Assembly (NCBI RefSeq): GCF_050624435.1
Contig: NC_134546.1
Span: 40,255,501 to 40,319,500, forward strand
DNA: 64,000 bases
Source: Tenrec ecaudatus
Taxonomy: Eukaryota; Chordata; Mammalia; Afrosoricida; Tenrecidae
Direction: 5' to 3'
The position numbers and the translations under genes are program-made. The first letter of the stretch is position 1, and the number at the start of each line of letters is the position of its first letter. Below, one piece after another: positions 23,394 through 52,625 of the stretch. The notes under the pieces were generated by a model. The model did no database searches. It was not told where the DNA came from and saw only the letters and a list, made by a program, of their open reading frames with translations.

Positions 23394-25097
23394 GCTGGGT
23401 CCCCTCTCCTCCCCTTCCTCACCCACTGGACTTTATATATTGTAGGCAGGGATGCAGTGGGCACTTAGAGCTTCTCAGCTTGCTAGCCAGAAATGACTGT
23501 GGTTCTGCTGGGGGCTGCCGAGAAGGTTATGTGGGTTGAAGAGGACCTCTGAGTTTACTTCTCTGCTTAAACTGAGGTTGCCACACCCCACTGTAGCCCA
23601 GGGAGGGGTCCCAGAATAGGCAAAGCTAGGACTGGTTAATGCTGCTTATGTTTTCTTTTGCAAGAAAAACTAGGAAAACTAGGGAGATAGGATTTCTCCT
23701 TTTGGAAGAAAAGATCCCAGAATTGGTTAGGCTGAACCTTGGGGGGTGACATCAGGTTTAACGTCTCAAGCTAACCTGACAGAGCGGGAAAGGTAGGTAG
23801 ATATGCTTTCTGTGCTTCTGCAGGTTTCGTCCCTTAGCCTACTGTTGCTGTGTCTCCATTGTGGCAGGTGTAAAGAACACTCACAAGAGTTGGTTTGCTT
23901 GCCTAAAATGACCGTGCCCATTCAACCTCCTTCACTCGGTGTTGCTTACCGTGTGCGCTGACTCCCAAATAATGTAAAGATTGGTGAACATCAGTCACAG
24001 AAAATGGGAACCTCCTCTCTCCCAGAATGGTGGTTTTGCAAAGGAATCATGGGATAGCCGAGAATTTAGGAGTCAAGAGATCTGGTTCTTGTCCCACTCT
24101 GTCTTGTAGAAAGAAGTGCTGTGTAAACTCGGCCAAGTCATGTAGCCTGCCTGGGTTTCTCTTTTCTCGTCTGTAAAATAGAATTGCGTGTGTGTAAGAT
24201 TGATTCTGGTGTCTGCTGGACACCTCTGCGCTCTTCACTGTAAAACTGAAAGTGCGTGAGACTCCCACCGGGGAGCTTCTGCAGAGAGAATTCTGCAGAG
24301 GGGCACCGTTCCAGGACTCCAGGGGCGAGAAAGATAGAAAGTCAGGCAAGAGGGCCTCTTAGTTATGATGAATCAAGGGAAAAAACTAAAGAAACCAGCT
24401 ATGAAGCTTCTTGCTTCTGTTCCACCCACTTTTTTTTGGGCCTAAATCTGGGCCTTCGCTGCTAAGAAGCAGCTCTGGCAGCAGATCTGCGGGCCTGAGG
24501 AAACTTGCTTGGTCCTGCCCACGTGTGCAGCCCCGCATTTCAGCTGTCATCAGATGCTGGGCTTGTTGGGAGGGAGACTAGGAGAAAGGGGTTGAACTGT
24601 GCTGGCCCCAGGGCTTCATACTGCTGCCAGGCTGTTGCAGAACGACAGGCTCATAGATGATGTCTTCCTGAAGCTCAGTTGCCCAGGTTGGGGGCCACGA
24701 AGGAAGTAGCATTGCTGATTCATGAACAGGTGGAGGAAAGGGATTGTGGTTGGCTAGCTCTAGGTCAGAATCTGACTGCAACCTGTTGTGATGACAGAGG
24801 GCCAGGGTGAGAACCGGCCGTTCCCAAGAGCCCTCTCACCTCCCAAGCTCGGATGGGCCAGCGATTTGACGTGACGAGAATTATGAACTTGCTAGTGTCC
24901 GTGGGAGGACGGGGGTGATGCTTCGCTCCGGACTGGCCATTCAGCTTTTCAGGCTGTCATTCAGATTAGAACGGGAAACGTTGGTGAGGAAGGAATGGAG
25001 AGAGCAGATCCCTAGACTTCCTGGCCCCCCAAATCCTTGACTGTCCCTTGTCATTGTATATAATTTTTTGTGTTTCTTGGTCCATTTCATCGAAGTT
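23394..25097. other. Sequence downstream of the ENSA retrocopy, inside the split LINE
   Basis: No open frame of interest is present. The sequence may be retrocopied untranslated or retained-intron sequence of ENSA, because the bases after LAG read as a splice donor (GGGGTAAGC). That is inference. A MIR fragment lies at about 24,080-24,200. Confidence 0.35.
24080..24200 (+). repeat. MIR fragment
   Basis: Contains the conserved MIR core style: CTCGGCCAAGTCATGTAGCC and CTCGTCTGTAAAATAGAATT. Ancient mammalian SINE. Confidence 0.6.
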
Positions 25098-26230
25098 CTA
25101 TGCTGTCTGTGATAGGATAATATCTATCCACACACAGGGAAAATGGAATCAATACCAACTATTATTCCTATTTATGAAGATTTTTACCAATGTCTTCAGT
25201 CTGAAATTGATCAAACATGCAATCAAATACATTGATAATTATTGGCAATCGGAATGCAAAAGTCAGACACAAAGAAGAAGGAACCATATTTGGAAAACAT
25301 GGATTTGGCAATAGAAACAAAGCTGGAGATCCCATGACAGAAATCTGTAAGACCAACAATTTCTTCATCACAAATACCCTTTTCAGTAACACAAAAGCAT
25401 GTGGACTTCTCCAGGTGGAATACACAGAAATGAACTTGACTACGTCTGTGGGAAGAGAAGCTCAACAGCAGCGACAGAAACAAGACCAGGAGTTGACTGA
25501 AAACGACCTTATTTCCTTGAAAAGGGGATACAGAAGATATGGGTGCTATCGCAGTGTGGTTCAAATTAAACCTGTTAGCTCAGGTCGAAGTTGAAGAAAA
25601 TGAAAGCAAGTCCGCGAGAACCCGAACCTGACCTTGCGTCTGCCCCGCCGGGATTTGTGGCCACCTCAAGACCAAACTTGATGAATGGAACACTGGTGAC
25701 AAGACTTGATGACCTGGAGAACAACAGACACGAAAGAGGCAAACGGTCATCAGAAAGACAGGAAAGAAATAAAAGGTCAAAGTGGGTGTCAGAAAAGATA
25801 CTGAAGAGTAGCTAACAGCAAATGGAGGAAAGGATGAAGTCAAAGAACTGGATAAAGAAATTTTAAAGAGCAGCTTGAAAAGACAAAGCCAAATATTACA
25901 AATCTGCAATGACCTAGAATTAGAAAACCAAAAGCATAGCTGAAACTGAAAAAAAAAACCCTGAAGAAAAAATGGAAGCCTAGAGTTTCCATCTTGAAAG
26001 GTTCTCTGGGCAAACTAGGGAATGGTTCAGGAAGCATCCAGAGAAGATGGAAAGAGTACGGAGTCACTGTGCCAACAGTGACTAGTCGACCCCAGCACTT
26101 CAGGAGGCAGCATATGAACAAGAACAACGGTGCTGAAGGAAGAAGTTCAAGCTGCACCGAAAACAAGGCTCCAGGAGTTGATGGACTATCAACGGAAATG
26201 TTTCAACAAGCTGATGAGCTTTAACAAGGA
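25098..26230 (+). mobile_element. RTE LINE remnant (endonuclease C-terminal to reverse transcriptase start)
   Basis: Sense pieces in order are DRIISIHTQGK, IIGNRNAKVRHKE (the conserved GDWNAKVG block), ITNTLFSNTKACGLL, SKWVSEKILKSS and KAPGVDGLSTEMFQ (the conserved K-A-x-G-x-D-G-I-P block opening the RT domain). Frameshifts and stops separate them. The element is a dead copy continuing the piece at 22,620-22,910. Confidence 0.78.
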
Positions 26231-27458
26231 GATTTTAATTTATGGAAATCACCATTAGAGAAAAGCTGCTCTTGAGCCTTCTGAGAAGGGACTTTATTGG
26301 TACTGATAACAACTAAATCAGAGGGAAAAAATGACAAGGATTCAATCCATGCTGTACAGTTCAGAATTCCACACAGTTAAAAGGGTGCTCCAAGATGGGA
26401 ACTCAAAGTGAGCATTTTCGGAGATCCCTCCCAAGCAGCTGCCCTCTAGAAGCAAACAGCTGACCCAACACTTTTGGGACTAGCAGATGACCGTGGACAG
26501 CAGGCAGTGTCACTCAAGACTCCAGACCAAAATTCCTATTTAATTCCTGTTTTTTATTAAATTATTATTGGCGTGCTTATAACCCTTCTCAGTTTCCACT
26601 GACCCCTTTTTTGTTGTGCACCCTTAATGGTCTCTTCACTACCATCCCGACTCCTCCCCACCTTTGTATTGTGTTTATTGAGTCAAAACACACTCAGTCT
26701 AACACCATTCAAGGATTCTCTCAAACATTAGCCACTGACCTCAATCTTACTGACTGAGATCTGCCAGCTATCTCCGAGCCTCCTCCCCACCTGCTACCTA
26801 TAAAAATCCCTCCGGACAATTACGCCTAAAGAGACTAACAGGGATTCTGAGGGCATTTCCATGCTCACCACCATGGAAAATAACCTTCACCAAATCACCC
26901 TGTGACTTTGCTAGTGTCCCTCTCTCCCAGAAAAAGAACTGATTACGACAGTTTATTGATCACATCCTAGTTAATTCTAAATTTGAATTCAACAACTTTC
27001 ATCGGGCAATGGGTCAAACACTTTCCATTTCCAAGAGGGTTCTCCTGGGAAGACATTGGGCGGGAAACAAATCTGTAGCCCAGGAAGGGCAGGTCTCGGT
27101 TCTGAGCTCATTTTGTGACCACTTCTTTTCTTGGTAGACCCCCGTGCACTCACACCGGACTTCCCAGGCCCTATTTGTCACAGGCTTTTTAGGAAGAGGA
27201 CTCAGAGGCGTGTCTGCAGAGGAGCTCTAAAATGTGGTCCACTTTGATTACTCTGATGATGACTACCTGAGTCCATTCCCGACTCGTTGATTACAAGCAG
27301 AATGGTGTTTCCACTGGCGTTTGTTCCATCCCAATAGAAAAGACTGTACGAAACATCTCATGGACTCTAGAAGTCACTCCTGATACCACCTCTGTCCTAG
27401 ATGGAACATCAATCAGTCTCAACTCACTGGCATGAGTAGCAATGGATAACCATATTGC
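26231..27458. other. Intergenic, no gene seen
   Basis: The start may still be decayed RTE sequence. Otherwise nothing is recognisable. Confidence 0.3.
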
Positions 27459-28240
27459 TTACCGTATATACTCGTGTATAAGCCAAGTTTTTCAGTACAT
27501 TTTTAATTCAATTTTTTGATAAAATTAGGTGCCTTAACTAGACATCCCCTTACAGAAGGGTCATGGGGAGGAGACAAGCCAGTCAGGGTGCAGTGTAGCA
27601 ACAATGAAACATACAACTTTCCTCTAGTTCCTAAATGCTTCCTCCCCCTCCCCCCACTATCATGATCCCAATTCTACCTTACAAATCTGGCTAGACCAGA
27701 GGATGTACACTGGTACAGATAGGAATTGGAAACACAGGGAACCCAGGACAGATGATCCCTTCAGGACCAGTGCTGAGAGTGGCAATACAGGGAGGGTTGA
27801 GGGAGGGTGGGGTAGAAAAGGGGAAGTGATTACAAGGATCTACATGTAACCCCCTCCCTGGGAGATGGATAACAGAAAAGTGGGTGAGGGGAGATGTCAG
27901 ACAGTGTAAGATATGACAAAAATAAGAATAATTTATAAACTATCAAGGGTTTATAAGGGAGGGGAGACATGGTGGGAGGGGAAAATGAGCTGATACCAAG
28001 GGCTTAAGTAGAAAGCAAATGTTTTGAGAATGATGCTGGCAACAAATGTACAAATGTGCTTGACACAATGAATGCATGTATGAATTATGATAAGTTGTTC
28101 AAGCCCCCAATAAAATAATTTTTTTTTAAAATCAGGTGCCTCGGCTGATCTTTGGGTCGATTTATACTTTTTTTTTGGTGCCTCTGTGACGCTGCTTCTA
28201 CCCAGGAAGTGGGTCGATTTATACTTGAGTGTATATGGTA
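27459..28240. mobile_element. Palindromic MITE split by a LINE insertion
   Basis: The outer ends ACCGTATATACTCGTGTATA (27461-27480) and TACTTGAGTGTATATGGTA (28222-28240) are inverted repeats. The inner flanks carry matching AGCC/GGCT and TCGATTTATAC-type sequence. It has no coding capacity and is interrupted at 27535-28127. The family was not named. Confidence 0.65.
27535..28127 (+). repeat. LINE 3' end inserted in a MITE, with target duplication
   Basis: A 593-bp sense copy, from CATCCCCTTACAGAAGGGTC to AAGCCCCCAATAAAATAATT and a T-run. It is flanked by a 14-bp direct repeat with one mismatch: AAAATTAGGTGCCT at 27521-27534 and AAAATCAGGTGCCT at 28128-28141. That is a target-site duplication of a non-LTR insertion. 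Confidence 0.85.
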
Positions 28241-28794
28241 GGGTTTTTTTTGGTTTGTTTTACTTTGGTTCCATTATGGCAGTATCTGTGACTCTGCTAA
28301 ACTATATGTTGTACTTGGGTCGATTAAAATAGGCAAGGTGGAACTGACAATCCAATCTCCTTAGAGAAAACACTGCTTGGCTTTCCAAGGTCAATCCTTT
28401 TGTCTGTGGATTTTTGTTCTGTTGGCTTAGATTGGGTAGTTGGAATTCCTGGCTCCAAAGCTTCTTATTCTTGCGTTTGTCTAGTGGTCATGGCATAGTC
28501 CACTCTATGTTCCATCCGATGTCTCAAATGCTTTTGCGTGTAGAACAAGCCTCTGTCTTTCCCCTCTCTGCCTGCTCTCTTGGCTCCTGGCCCTCCTCCA
28601 CCAATCACTCATAGGCTCCAGCACACATTGGCCACAAATGGGTATGCGAGTGCCTTTGCTTTGCCCCCTGCACCCTCCAGAAATAGGCTGCAGCTGTTGT
28701 AGCCTTCCATCTCACAGCTCCTACAAAGTCCCTCCCCTCCCTATTTCTGAGGGTTGATAAAGTAACCATTTGCAAGGGATGAGGCACTTTGTGG
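28241..28794. other. Intergenic, no gene seen
   Basis: No supported feature. Confidence 0.3.
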
Positions 28795-28950
28795 TTATTG
28801 ATCATTTTATTGGGAGCTTCTACAGATATTATAACAGCCATAACTCAATTAGATCGAGCATAATTGTACAATTGCTACCACCGTCAGTTTCAAAACATTT
28901 TTTTTCTTCTTGAACTCTTCGATATCAGCTCCCCTTCATCCCTAAGATGA
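28795..28950 (-). repeat. LINE 3' end
   Basis: Antisense and diverged: TGATCATTTTATTGGGAGCTT through TCGATATCAGCTCCCCTTCA. Confidence 0.65.
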
Positions 28951-29659
28951 TAAGACCAGCTGCTATGTGAACAGGAGACAGTAAAACCCAAGGACAAGCC
29001 ACTGCAGCTGTCGAATATCATGGGACTACTGCTGCTTTCTGACTGAGAAATCCTGGTCTCTAAAATCTCTATCCAAAATTTTACTGGTTCAAATTAGGTC
29101 AGCAAGAATGTTACCTCCCACTCTAACTCACCTGAACACCAAAAACCCAGCTTTGATTTAGAACGCAGTTGTATAGTTTTAGATAAGATTTTTTTGGATG
29201 CCGCATTCCACGCTTATCTAACTTTGTAGTTTCCAAGGAAATGGGATCTTTGGGTCCACTTCGTCTGGTTCTAACTTTACACCACACAGCTTTGCTTTGA
29301 GCCTGTAAAAGCACTATTTCAGATCAATCTCTCAAACTCTCCTCTAAAGGACATAGCACCTCTGTTGTGCTCCTTTCCCTGGATGATGCCCCTTGGTTCC
29401 TCTGCTGTTTAGTCCCTCTAACTTAGGTGCAGAAGCCACTAGCTTTGCCAGACTACAGGTCGTCTCTGGTGACTCAGGACTTTTCCAGCGAAGACAGGGT
29501 CCTTCCCAAAGGCTCCCCTCTTTTTCTCCTGCCTTGACTTTATCTTCCAAGGTCCAGCTCATGGTCAAGGGTTGTTAGGCTGTCTGTTCCCCACGTGAGG
29601 GCAGGCGGGAACACAGGTGCTGTGTTCTGGATAATCTGAAGAGCTTTCTTTCCCTGATT

Positions 29660-29865
29660 CTATCTCCTTTACTGAGTGCTCATGATAAGCTAGGCGGAAG
29701 ACTTCGCTTTATCCTCACAACCGTCCTAGATGGTATGACCATCGCCACCCCAATTTACAGGAAAAGAAACGGAGTCACAGAGAGGTTAAACATCTCACTT
29801 GCCCAACATGGCCATGGGGTTAGTAAGCAGTTTAGCTGGGATTTGTCCTTCAGTAAGGACAGAGC
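29660..29865 (-). repeat. MIR
   Basis: Antisense MIR: TATCCTCACAACCGTCCTAG, CCCCAATTTACAGGAAAAGA and CACAGAGAGGTTAAACATCT. Confidence 0.7.
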
Positions 29866-29989
29866 GTGAACAGAGTGTTTTGTGTTACTTTTTATTGTGA
29901 ATTTGACCAAGGTTTCCAGAGCAGATCATAGTATTGCATTTAGCAATTCAGACCTATTTTGCTTCAACCTCTCTATTGTAATCCCCTCA

Positions 29990-30440
29990 TTAGACCATCA
30001 TGTAGACTGCTTTTTCCCTGCTTCCTGCTCCTTCCTTCCTTTGTCCTTGGGCAAATGCTGTCCTTTTAAAAATCGTGGTTGATGATTCTAACACAAGGGT
30101 GAGTTCAATTCAGATCTGAAGGGTGACTTAGGGTCCCAGGCTTGGGGGTTCCACCAGTCTTTGTCTGATCAGTGAGTCTGGTCTCCTTTATAATTTCAAG
30201 TTTTGTTCCACATTTTTCTCCCACTGTCTCCACGGCCTTCTGATGTGACCCTTTGTAGACAAGTTGGTGGTGATAGCAGCGACCAGCTAGTTCTTCTGGT
30301 CTCAGGGTTGCGGAGCCTGAGGTTGTGTGGCTCATTAGATGGACTGTTTTCATGGTCACCACGTGCCCATCCTCCCTCTGCCCAGGGAAAGACCGATAAC
30401 GGCACCTCAGATGGCTGGTGAGGAACTTTTAAAGACCCCA
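29990..30440. repeat. Unclassified dispersed repeat, copy 2
   Basis: Shares blocks with 14,010-14,460: TTGGGCAAATGCTGTCCTTT, CCACCAGTCTTTGTCTGATC, CACATTTTTCTCCCACTGT and GGTCTCAGGGTTGCGGAGCC. No coding motif. Confidence 0.35.
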
Positions 30441-30849
30441 ATTGCTACCCACCAAAGTAAGATGTGGAACATTGTCTTGGTGAACTGTGTTCTGCCAATT
30501 AACCTCCGTGTCCCCTGAGACTTTGGCTCTGTGGCCTCAGGCCGCCGGGGACTCGTTCCCACAGATGTTTGGTTATGTCTAAGAGATTTTCATAACTTGG
30601 CCTCCTGCATGCTCCACCCTTTTCATGGACACATTTTTTTTTAGCCAGGGTAAATAAAAATATCCAAATATTCGGTCAAAGCTCCATGTATTTGTGGGCA
30701 CATTCCCACTCCTCTCACATCTGGTCAGCCTGCGCAGCTAGGGAAGCACCTACTGGCATCTTACCACGCTCGCAGGATTGAGTGTAGAAAAGGGTTGCCT
30801 CCATTACCTTTAACTCTTGAGAACCTCCCACGGTCTTCCCCGACGTCCG

Positions 30850-30851
<2 letters not shown>

Positions 30852-30888
<37 letters not shown>
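30852..30888. repeat. (GT)n microsatellite
   Basis: An uninterrupted run of about 18 GT dinucleotides. Confidence 0.97.
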
Positions 30889-30891
<3 letters not shown>

Positions 30892-31250
30892 ACCTCTGCT
30901 TTGTTGTATTTCGCCTTCTCCTTATCCAAGGGAACATCTGTCTACTCTCTAACTGCTGACTTCCCCTTCCTTCCTCTCGCTCTGCTGCTGGTAACCATCC
31001 ACAAATGTTGCTTCTAGTGGGAAAATCTTTTCTTGACTTTTTATAACAGTGGTTTCATACAATATCCGTTCAGCATGGCCTCATTTCACTTGCCGTAATG
31101 CCCTCTAGGTTCAGCCACGCTACGGAGTTCTTCACAAATCCATCGTTACTCTTTAACCTCCTGCAGTTTTCCCTTGTGTGTGCGCCTACAGCTCTTAACC
31201 CCTAAGCCAGAGCTTCCCAAAGCTCTGGTAGACTTAGTTTCTTCTCCACG
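30889..31250. other. Intergenic, no gene seen
   Basis: No supported feature. Confidence 0.3.
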
Positions 31251-31437
31251 ACCCAATACACTGTCATGGAGTCAGTTCTCACGCATAGCAACTCTGTAGG
31301 ACAGGGTAGGACTGCCCCTGTGGGTTTCTGAGAATGTAGCTTTTTATGGGAGTAGAAAACGCCATCTTCCTCTCATGGGGTGGCTGACCTTGTGGTCAGC
31401 AGCCCGCCCAGTAGCCACTGGGCCACCTGGGGTCCTT
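31251..31437 (-). repeat. AfroSINE
   Basis: Antisense, nearly complete: CACTGTCATGGAGTCAGTTC, GCCCCTGTGGGTTTCTGAGA and GGGCCACCTGGGGTCC. Confidence 0.85.
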
Positions 31438-33109
31438 TTGTTTTTAGTATTTTCTTCCATGGCCTCCTAGGCCAAAGCTAGAAGTCCATAAAGATCCCCC
31501 GCCTTTCTTCCTCCGTCTCCCGCTTTACTGTCCCCTCCACTCCCTTCTACTGCAGCCATTCAGTCTTCCTCGTGGTTCCTGAACGCCTGGCATTTGAGCT
31601 TCTCTTGGGAGCAGACATCGGCTCTGCTGAATGCTTCATCTCTTCCGAGGCTGTTCACGTCCCACCTTCCCCACCACCCTGTTTAATAGGAGTGCGGCAG
31701 ATGAGTTCTCAGCTCCAACTCCAGTCTCAGGCCGTGCAAGCCTACACTCCTTTGTCTCCCCTCTCCTTAGACTCACCCACTTGAACAGATTTATAATTTC
31801 ACTGATGTACCCTGTGCATTGTGGGCCTTTTCCGGCTGGAATGTAATCCTGGAATGTAGGAATTCCATGTTGATCCTGCTGTATCACCAACGTCTAGTGC
31901 AGTGTTTGAAACACAAAGCATTTGGCAGATCCTTACAGAGAGGACCAAATAGAATCAGACATGGGTCTCTTTGGGCTCACGGATATTCAGTTGCCACTTT
32001 CGCACACGGGAGAGGGCATAGACACATGGATGCCCTGTGTGAAAACTGAGACCCATAACCTCGTCAGCCACAGCCCAGGAACAAAACTACAAGCCCCGCG
32101 CACTCTGCCCAGAACAGCCAACACTGGATCAGGCCCTTCTCTATGTTTTGCCCTGCCTTCCATGTGAGGGCCCACCAGAAAAAGTCCAATACGCTACCGC
32201 AAACGAGCCCAATGCTTCCTCGTTAGTTCACCTTCACCTGCATGTCAGCCTTCACCACTCAGCCTTACCTTTGGATCACTGGATGTTTTCCACGGCTTGT
32301 GTTTGATTCTCTAACACGAATGACGGTGGCTGCGCCCACTGCTATGGAGCAAGCACTGAGGAAATAGCTGGTTGCTTTTATTGATTCTTATTTAGGCGGT
32401 CTTGTGTTCACTTCCACATACAATATTTACCTTTGGGAGATGGCTAATTTCATCTACCGAGAGGTGGGACATTGGAAGATTTTAAGCTCTATGACTTCTC
32501 TTTAATGCTTAATGAATTTGTTAGTGCATATAAAGGTAGCCTCTAAAATGTGGTCCAAATAAGTCTCATTCAAGATAAAGGACAAGTTCAGGGAAGTAAA
32601 GTTGTCAGTTCCCTGTGCTGGGATGAGATCCCTGCTCTCCATCCCCCTCAAAGGATAGGTTCTGAACCAATGACAATTATGATCGATGTCAGCCAGGGTC
32701 ACCCTTTCCTCCATGGGTCTTCTCCCAAACCGGATTATGAAAAATCATTAATATCATCAATGTTAATTATAGGCAAATATGGAGAAAATACAGTATAAAT
32801 TGTTTACATGTAATATTCCTTAGGTCATATGAAAACAAAAAACTGCCTTCTAAAATCTTTCTACATTGAATTACATTAGTTACAACATTACTAGGAACTG
32901 AGTTTTAATTTTTTTCTCCTTTACTATTATCAAAAAAGTTGTTTCATCAATATTACTTACCACAAAATAGCCGAAACACCAGACAATTTGACCCTAGAGC
33001 CTATAAAACCATTGGCAATAATGAAAACTGCATACTTGCAGCACGTACAGGCAAAACCACATAACGTATCATTGTAGTTGGAAAAATATGATACTTCGGA
33101 GCACATTAA
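31438..33109. other. Intergenic, no gene seen
   Basis: No supported gene and no clear repeat. The sequence is AT-rich towards the right. Confidence 0.3.
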
Positions 33110-33216
33110 AAACAACATACCCATTGTCATTGAGTCAATTCTGACTCATAGCAACCCTGTAGGACATAGAACGGGCCCTCAAGTTTCCAATGCTGTAAAT
33201 CTTTACCACCAGGGCT
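33110..33216 (-). repeat. AfroSINE with internal deletion
   Basis: Antisense: CCCATTGTCATTGAGTCAAT and CTCATAGCAACCCTGTAGGA are followed directly by the CCACCAGGGCTC 5' end. Confidence 0.75.
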
Positions 33217-33869
33217 CAAATAAAAACTTTCAAAATCTACATTAGCACAGAGTTGTAGCTTTGTCCAAAAACTGATACACGTAAGATGGGACTGTTAAGC
33301 AGGTTTTGTGATTGCTGTTTTATATTGCTGATTACAGGGGTATTTTGTGCCAAGTAAATTTCTATTGAGACACTGGAGTTTGGGTGCCAACTCCCTAGGT
33401 ATGATCTGTACAAGTTCACAACCTTGGTAACTCCATGGCGCAGGCTTGCTTTGACCAACATGGGGTTGAGAGAGCTGAACCCCACGACAGTTAGTGAGAA
33501 ACCCATTAACCAAGTGCTATGCATGTTACTATTGGGAAAAGAAATTTGAATACTGTATGGATAAAAAGCTTTAGTGAGGAATAACAGTTTGAAACAGGCA
33601 ATGCAAACTCAATGACAAAATGCTCCAAATTAGCTAGATGTTATTCAGGGTATTTATATACAGAAATATAAGGAACTAACAAGCAACCTTTCTGGAAGGC
33701 TATTTAGAGCTTTGTTTATTCAGTCTCAAATATTTCTGAGGCCCCAGAAGTTTTATTGTAACGATCATAAAACATATAAAAATAACTTCTCAGTAGCAGA
33801 GTAGCTCTTCCAGCTAACCTATCTAAAACCACATGTAACTAGATTTTGAGGCCATTGTGTAGAAGAGCA
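33217..33869. other. Intergenic, no gene seen
   Basis: No supported feature. Confidence 0.3.
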
Positions 33870-33985
33870 TATTATTGAAAATGATGGTGGCAACAAATGT
33901 ACAAATGTGCTTGATACCAGGGATGGATGTATGGATTGTGATGAGCTGTACAGGCCCCTAATAAAACGACTTAAAAAAAAAGGTG
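33870..33985 (+). repeat. LINE 3' end
   Basis: Sense: GGCAACAAATGTACAAATGT through GGCCCCTAATAAAACGA plus an A-run. Confidence 0.75.
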
Positions 33986-34126
33986 TATTTTTGTCATGAG
34001 TTTCCTGAAACAATCTGATTGTAATCTTAATCACATTTTTCCAGTTATACTTCTATAAACAGCTCCCCTCCCGCCTCCTTGATTTCTCAAGGGACAGCAA
34101 AAGTTTAACTGTTTAGTGAGTCTGCT

Positions 34127-34300
34127 CCAAGTGTGGGTTTGCTTGATGCTGACTCATAGCGACCCCATAAGGGCAGGGTCGAAATCTCCCTGTGGGTTTC
34201 CGAGGCTCTAATTCCTACAGGAACAGAAAACCTCGTCATTCTCCCGAAGAGTGGCTGGTGGTTTCGAACCATTGACCTTAAGGTTAGAAGCCCAATAAGG
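34127..34300 (-). repeat. AfroSINE next to the MSH6 promoter
   Basis: Antisense: GCTGACTCATAGCGACCCCA, CCCTGTGGGTTTCCGAGG and GAGTGGCTGGTGGTTTCGAA. It abuts the left edge of the CpG island. Confidence 0.85.
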
Positions 34301-34329
34301 CGGACTGAATCCTGGTTCCTTTCTTGGGG

Positions 34330-34853
34330 ACCCGGGCGGAAGTGCCCCTTTCCGCAGCCCTCGGGTGGCCACCCTGCAGAGCGCGCCTGGCACACTGGTC
34401 ACTCGGGTACCCAGGGCGTTCGCGGCCCGCGGCCGCCCGCTTCCGGTCCAGTAACGGGGGTTTCCCCAGGCGTCGCGCCGCGGGCGCTCCCAACTTCCTG
34501 CCAGAGTTTTCCAGTCTGAACTCGACGGCCCGCTCCAGGGGGGCCCGGCCCGCCGTGGTTCCCGCCACGAGACGCTGGGGGCGGCGCCGGAAGTTCTGCC
34601 GCCCAGCGTTTCCGCCCCTCCCCTCCTCGCGCCCGCGTCCCGGGGGGCGGGGCCTGCAGCCCGCGCTGCTCCCGACGCCGCCTGCGCGCGCCGAGGCGCC
34701 TGCCGATTGGCCGCTCGGGTCTGTGTTTCTCCCGCGGAGGATCCTCCCCCCGCATTCTCCCCCAGCATTCTCCGCCCGCGGGAGCCGCGCGCTGGATGTG
34801 GCTCTGGTCGTCTCTCGGTCCGACGTAACGGCTGCCCTTCGGCCACCGTCGCT
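34330..34853 (+). promoter_or_regulatory. MSH6: MSH6 CpG-island promoter and 5' UTR
   Basis: A GC-rich, CpG-dense, TATA-less block lies directly upstream of the MSH6 ATG. It contains a consensus GC box at 34644-34653 (GGGGCGGGGC), a likely Sp1 site, and an inverted CCAAT box (ATTGG) at 34706-34710. Human MSH6 is known to use an Sp1-driven CpG-island promoter. The transcription start cannot be fixed from sequence alone. An AfroSINE ends about 30 bp to the left of this block. Confidence 0.75.
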
Positions 34854-52536
<17,683 letters not shown>

Positions 52537-52625
52537 AACACATTTGAAAAGTGTTGACTTTTGACAAAGGTGGTAAATCCAGACACCATTATGATCTAAT
52601 AAACTTTATTTTTTAAAAATGACCA
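52537..52625 (+). other. MSH6: MSH6 3' UTR
   Basis: This is a short 3' UTR of about 85-90 nt, from the stop codon to just beyond AATAAA at 52598-52603. A T-rich downstream element follows. The exact cleavage site is inferred. Confidence 0.75.

Noticed and set aside
22898-23464. A 188-codon minus-strand open frame over the ENSA retrocopy
   Set aside because: It is the antisense of the pseudogene and has no recognisable domain.
30852-30888. The GT run as a functional regulatory element
   Set aside because: It is an ordinary microsatellite; nothing in its surroundings suggests more.
34707-34853. In-frame extension of MSH6 upstream of its ATG
   Set aside because: The frame is open, but its first codon is TTG at the CCAAT box, not ATG. 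The protein similarity to human begins exactly at the ATG at 34854.
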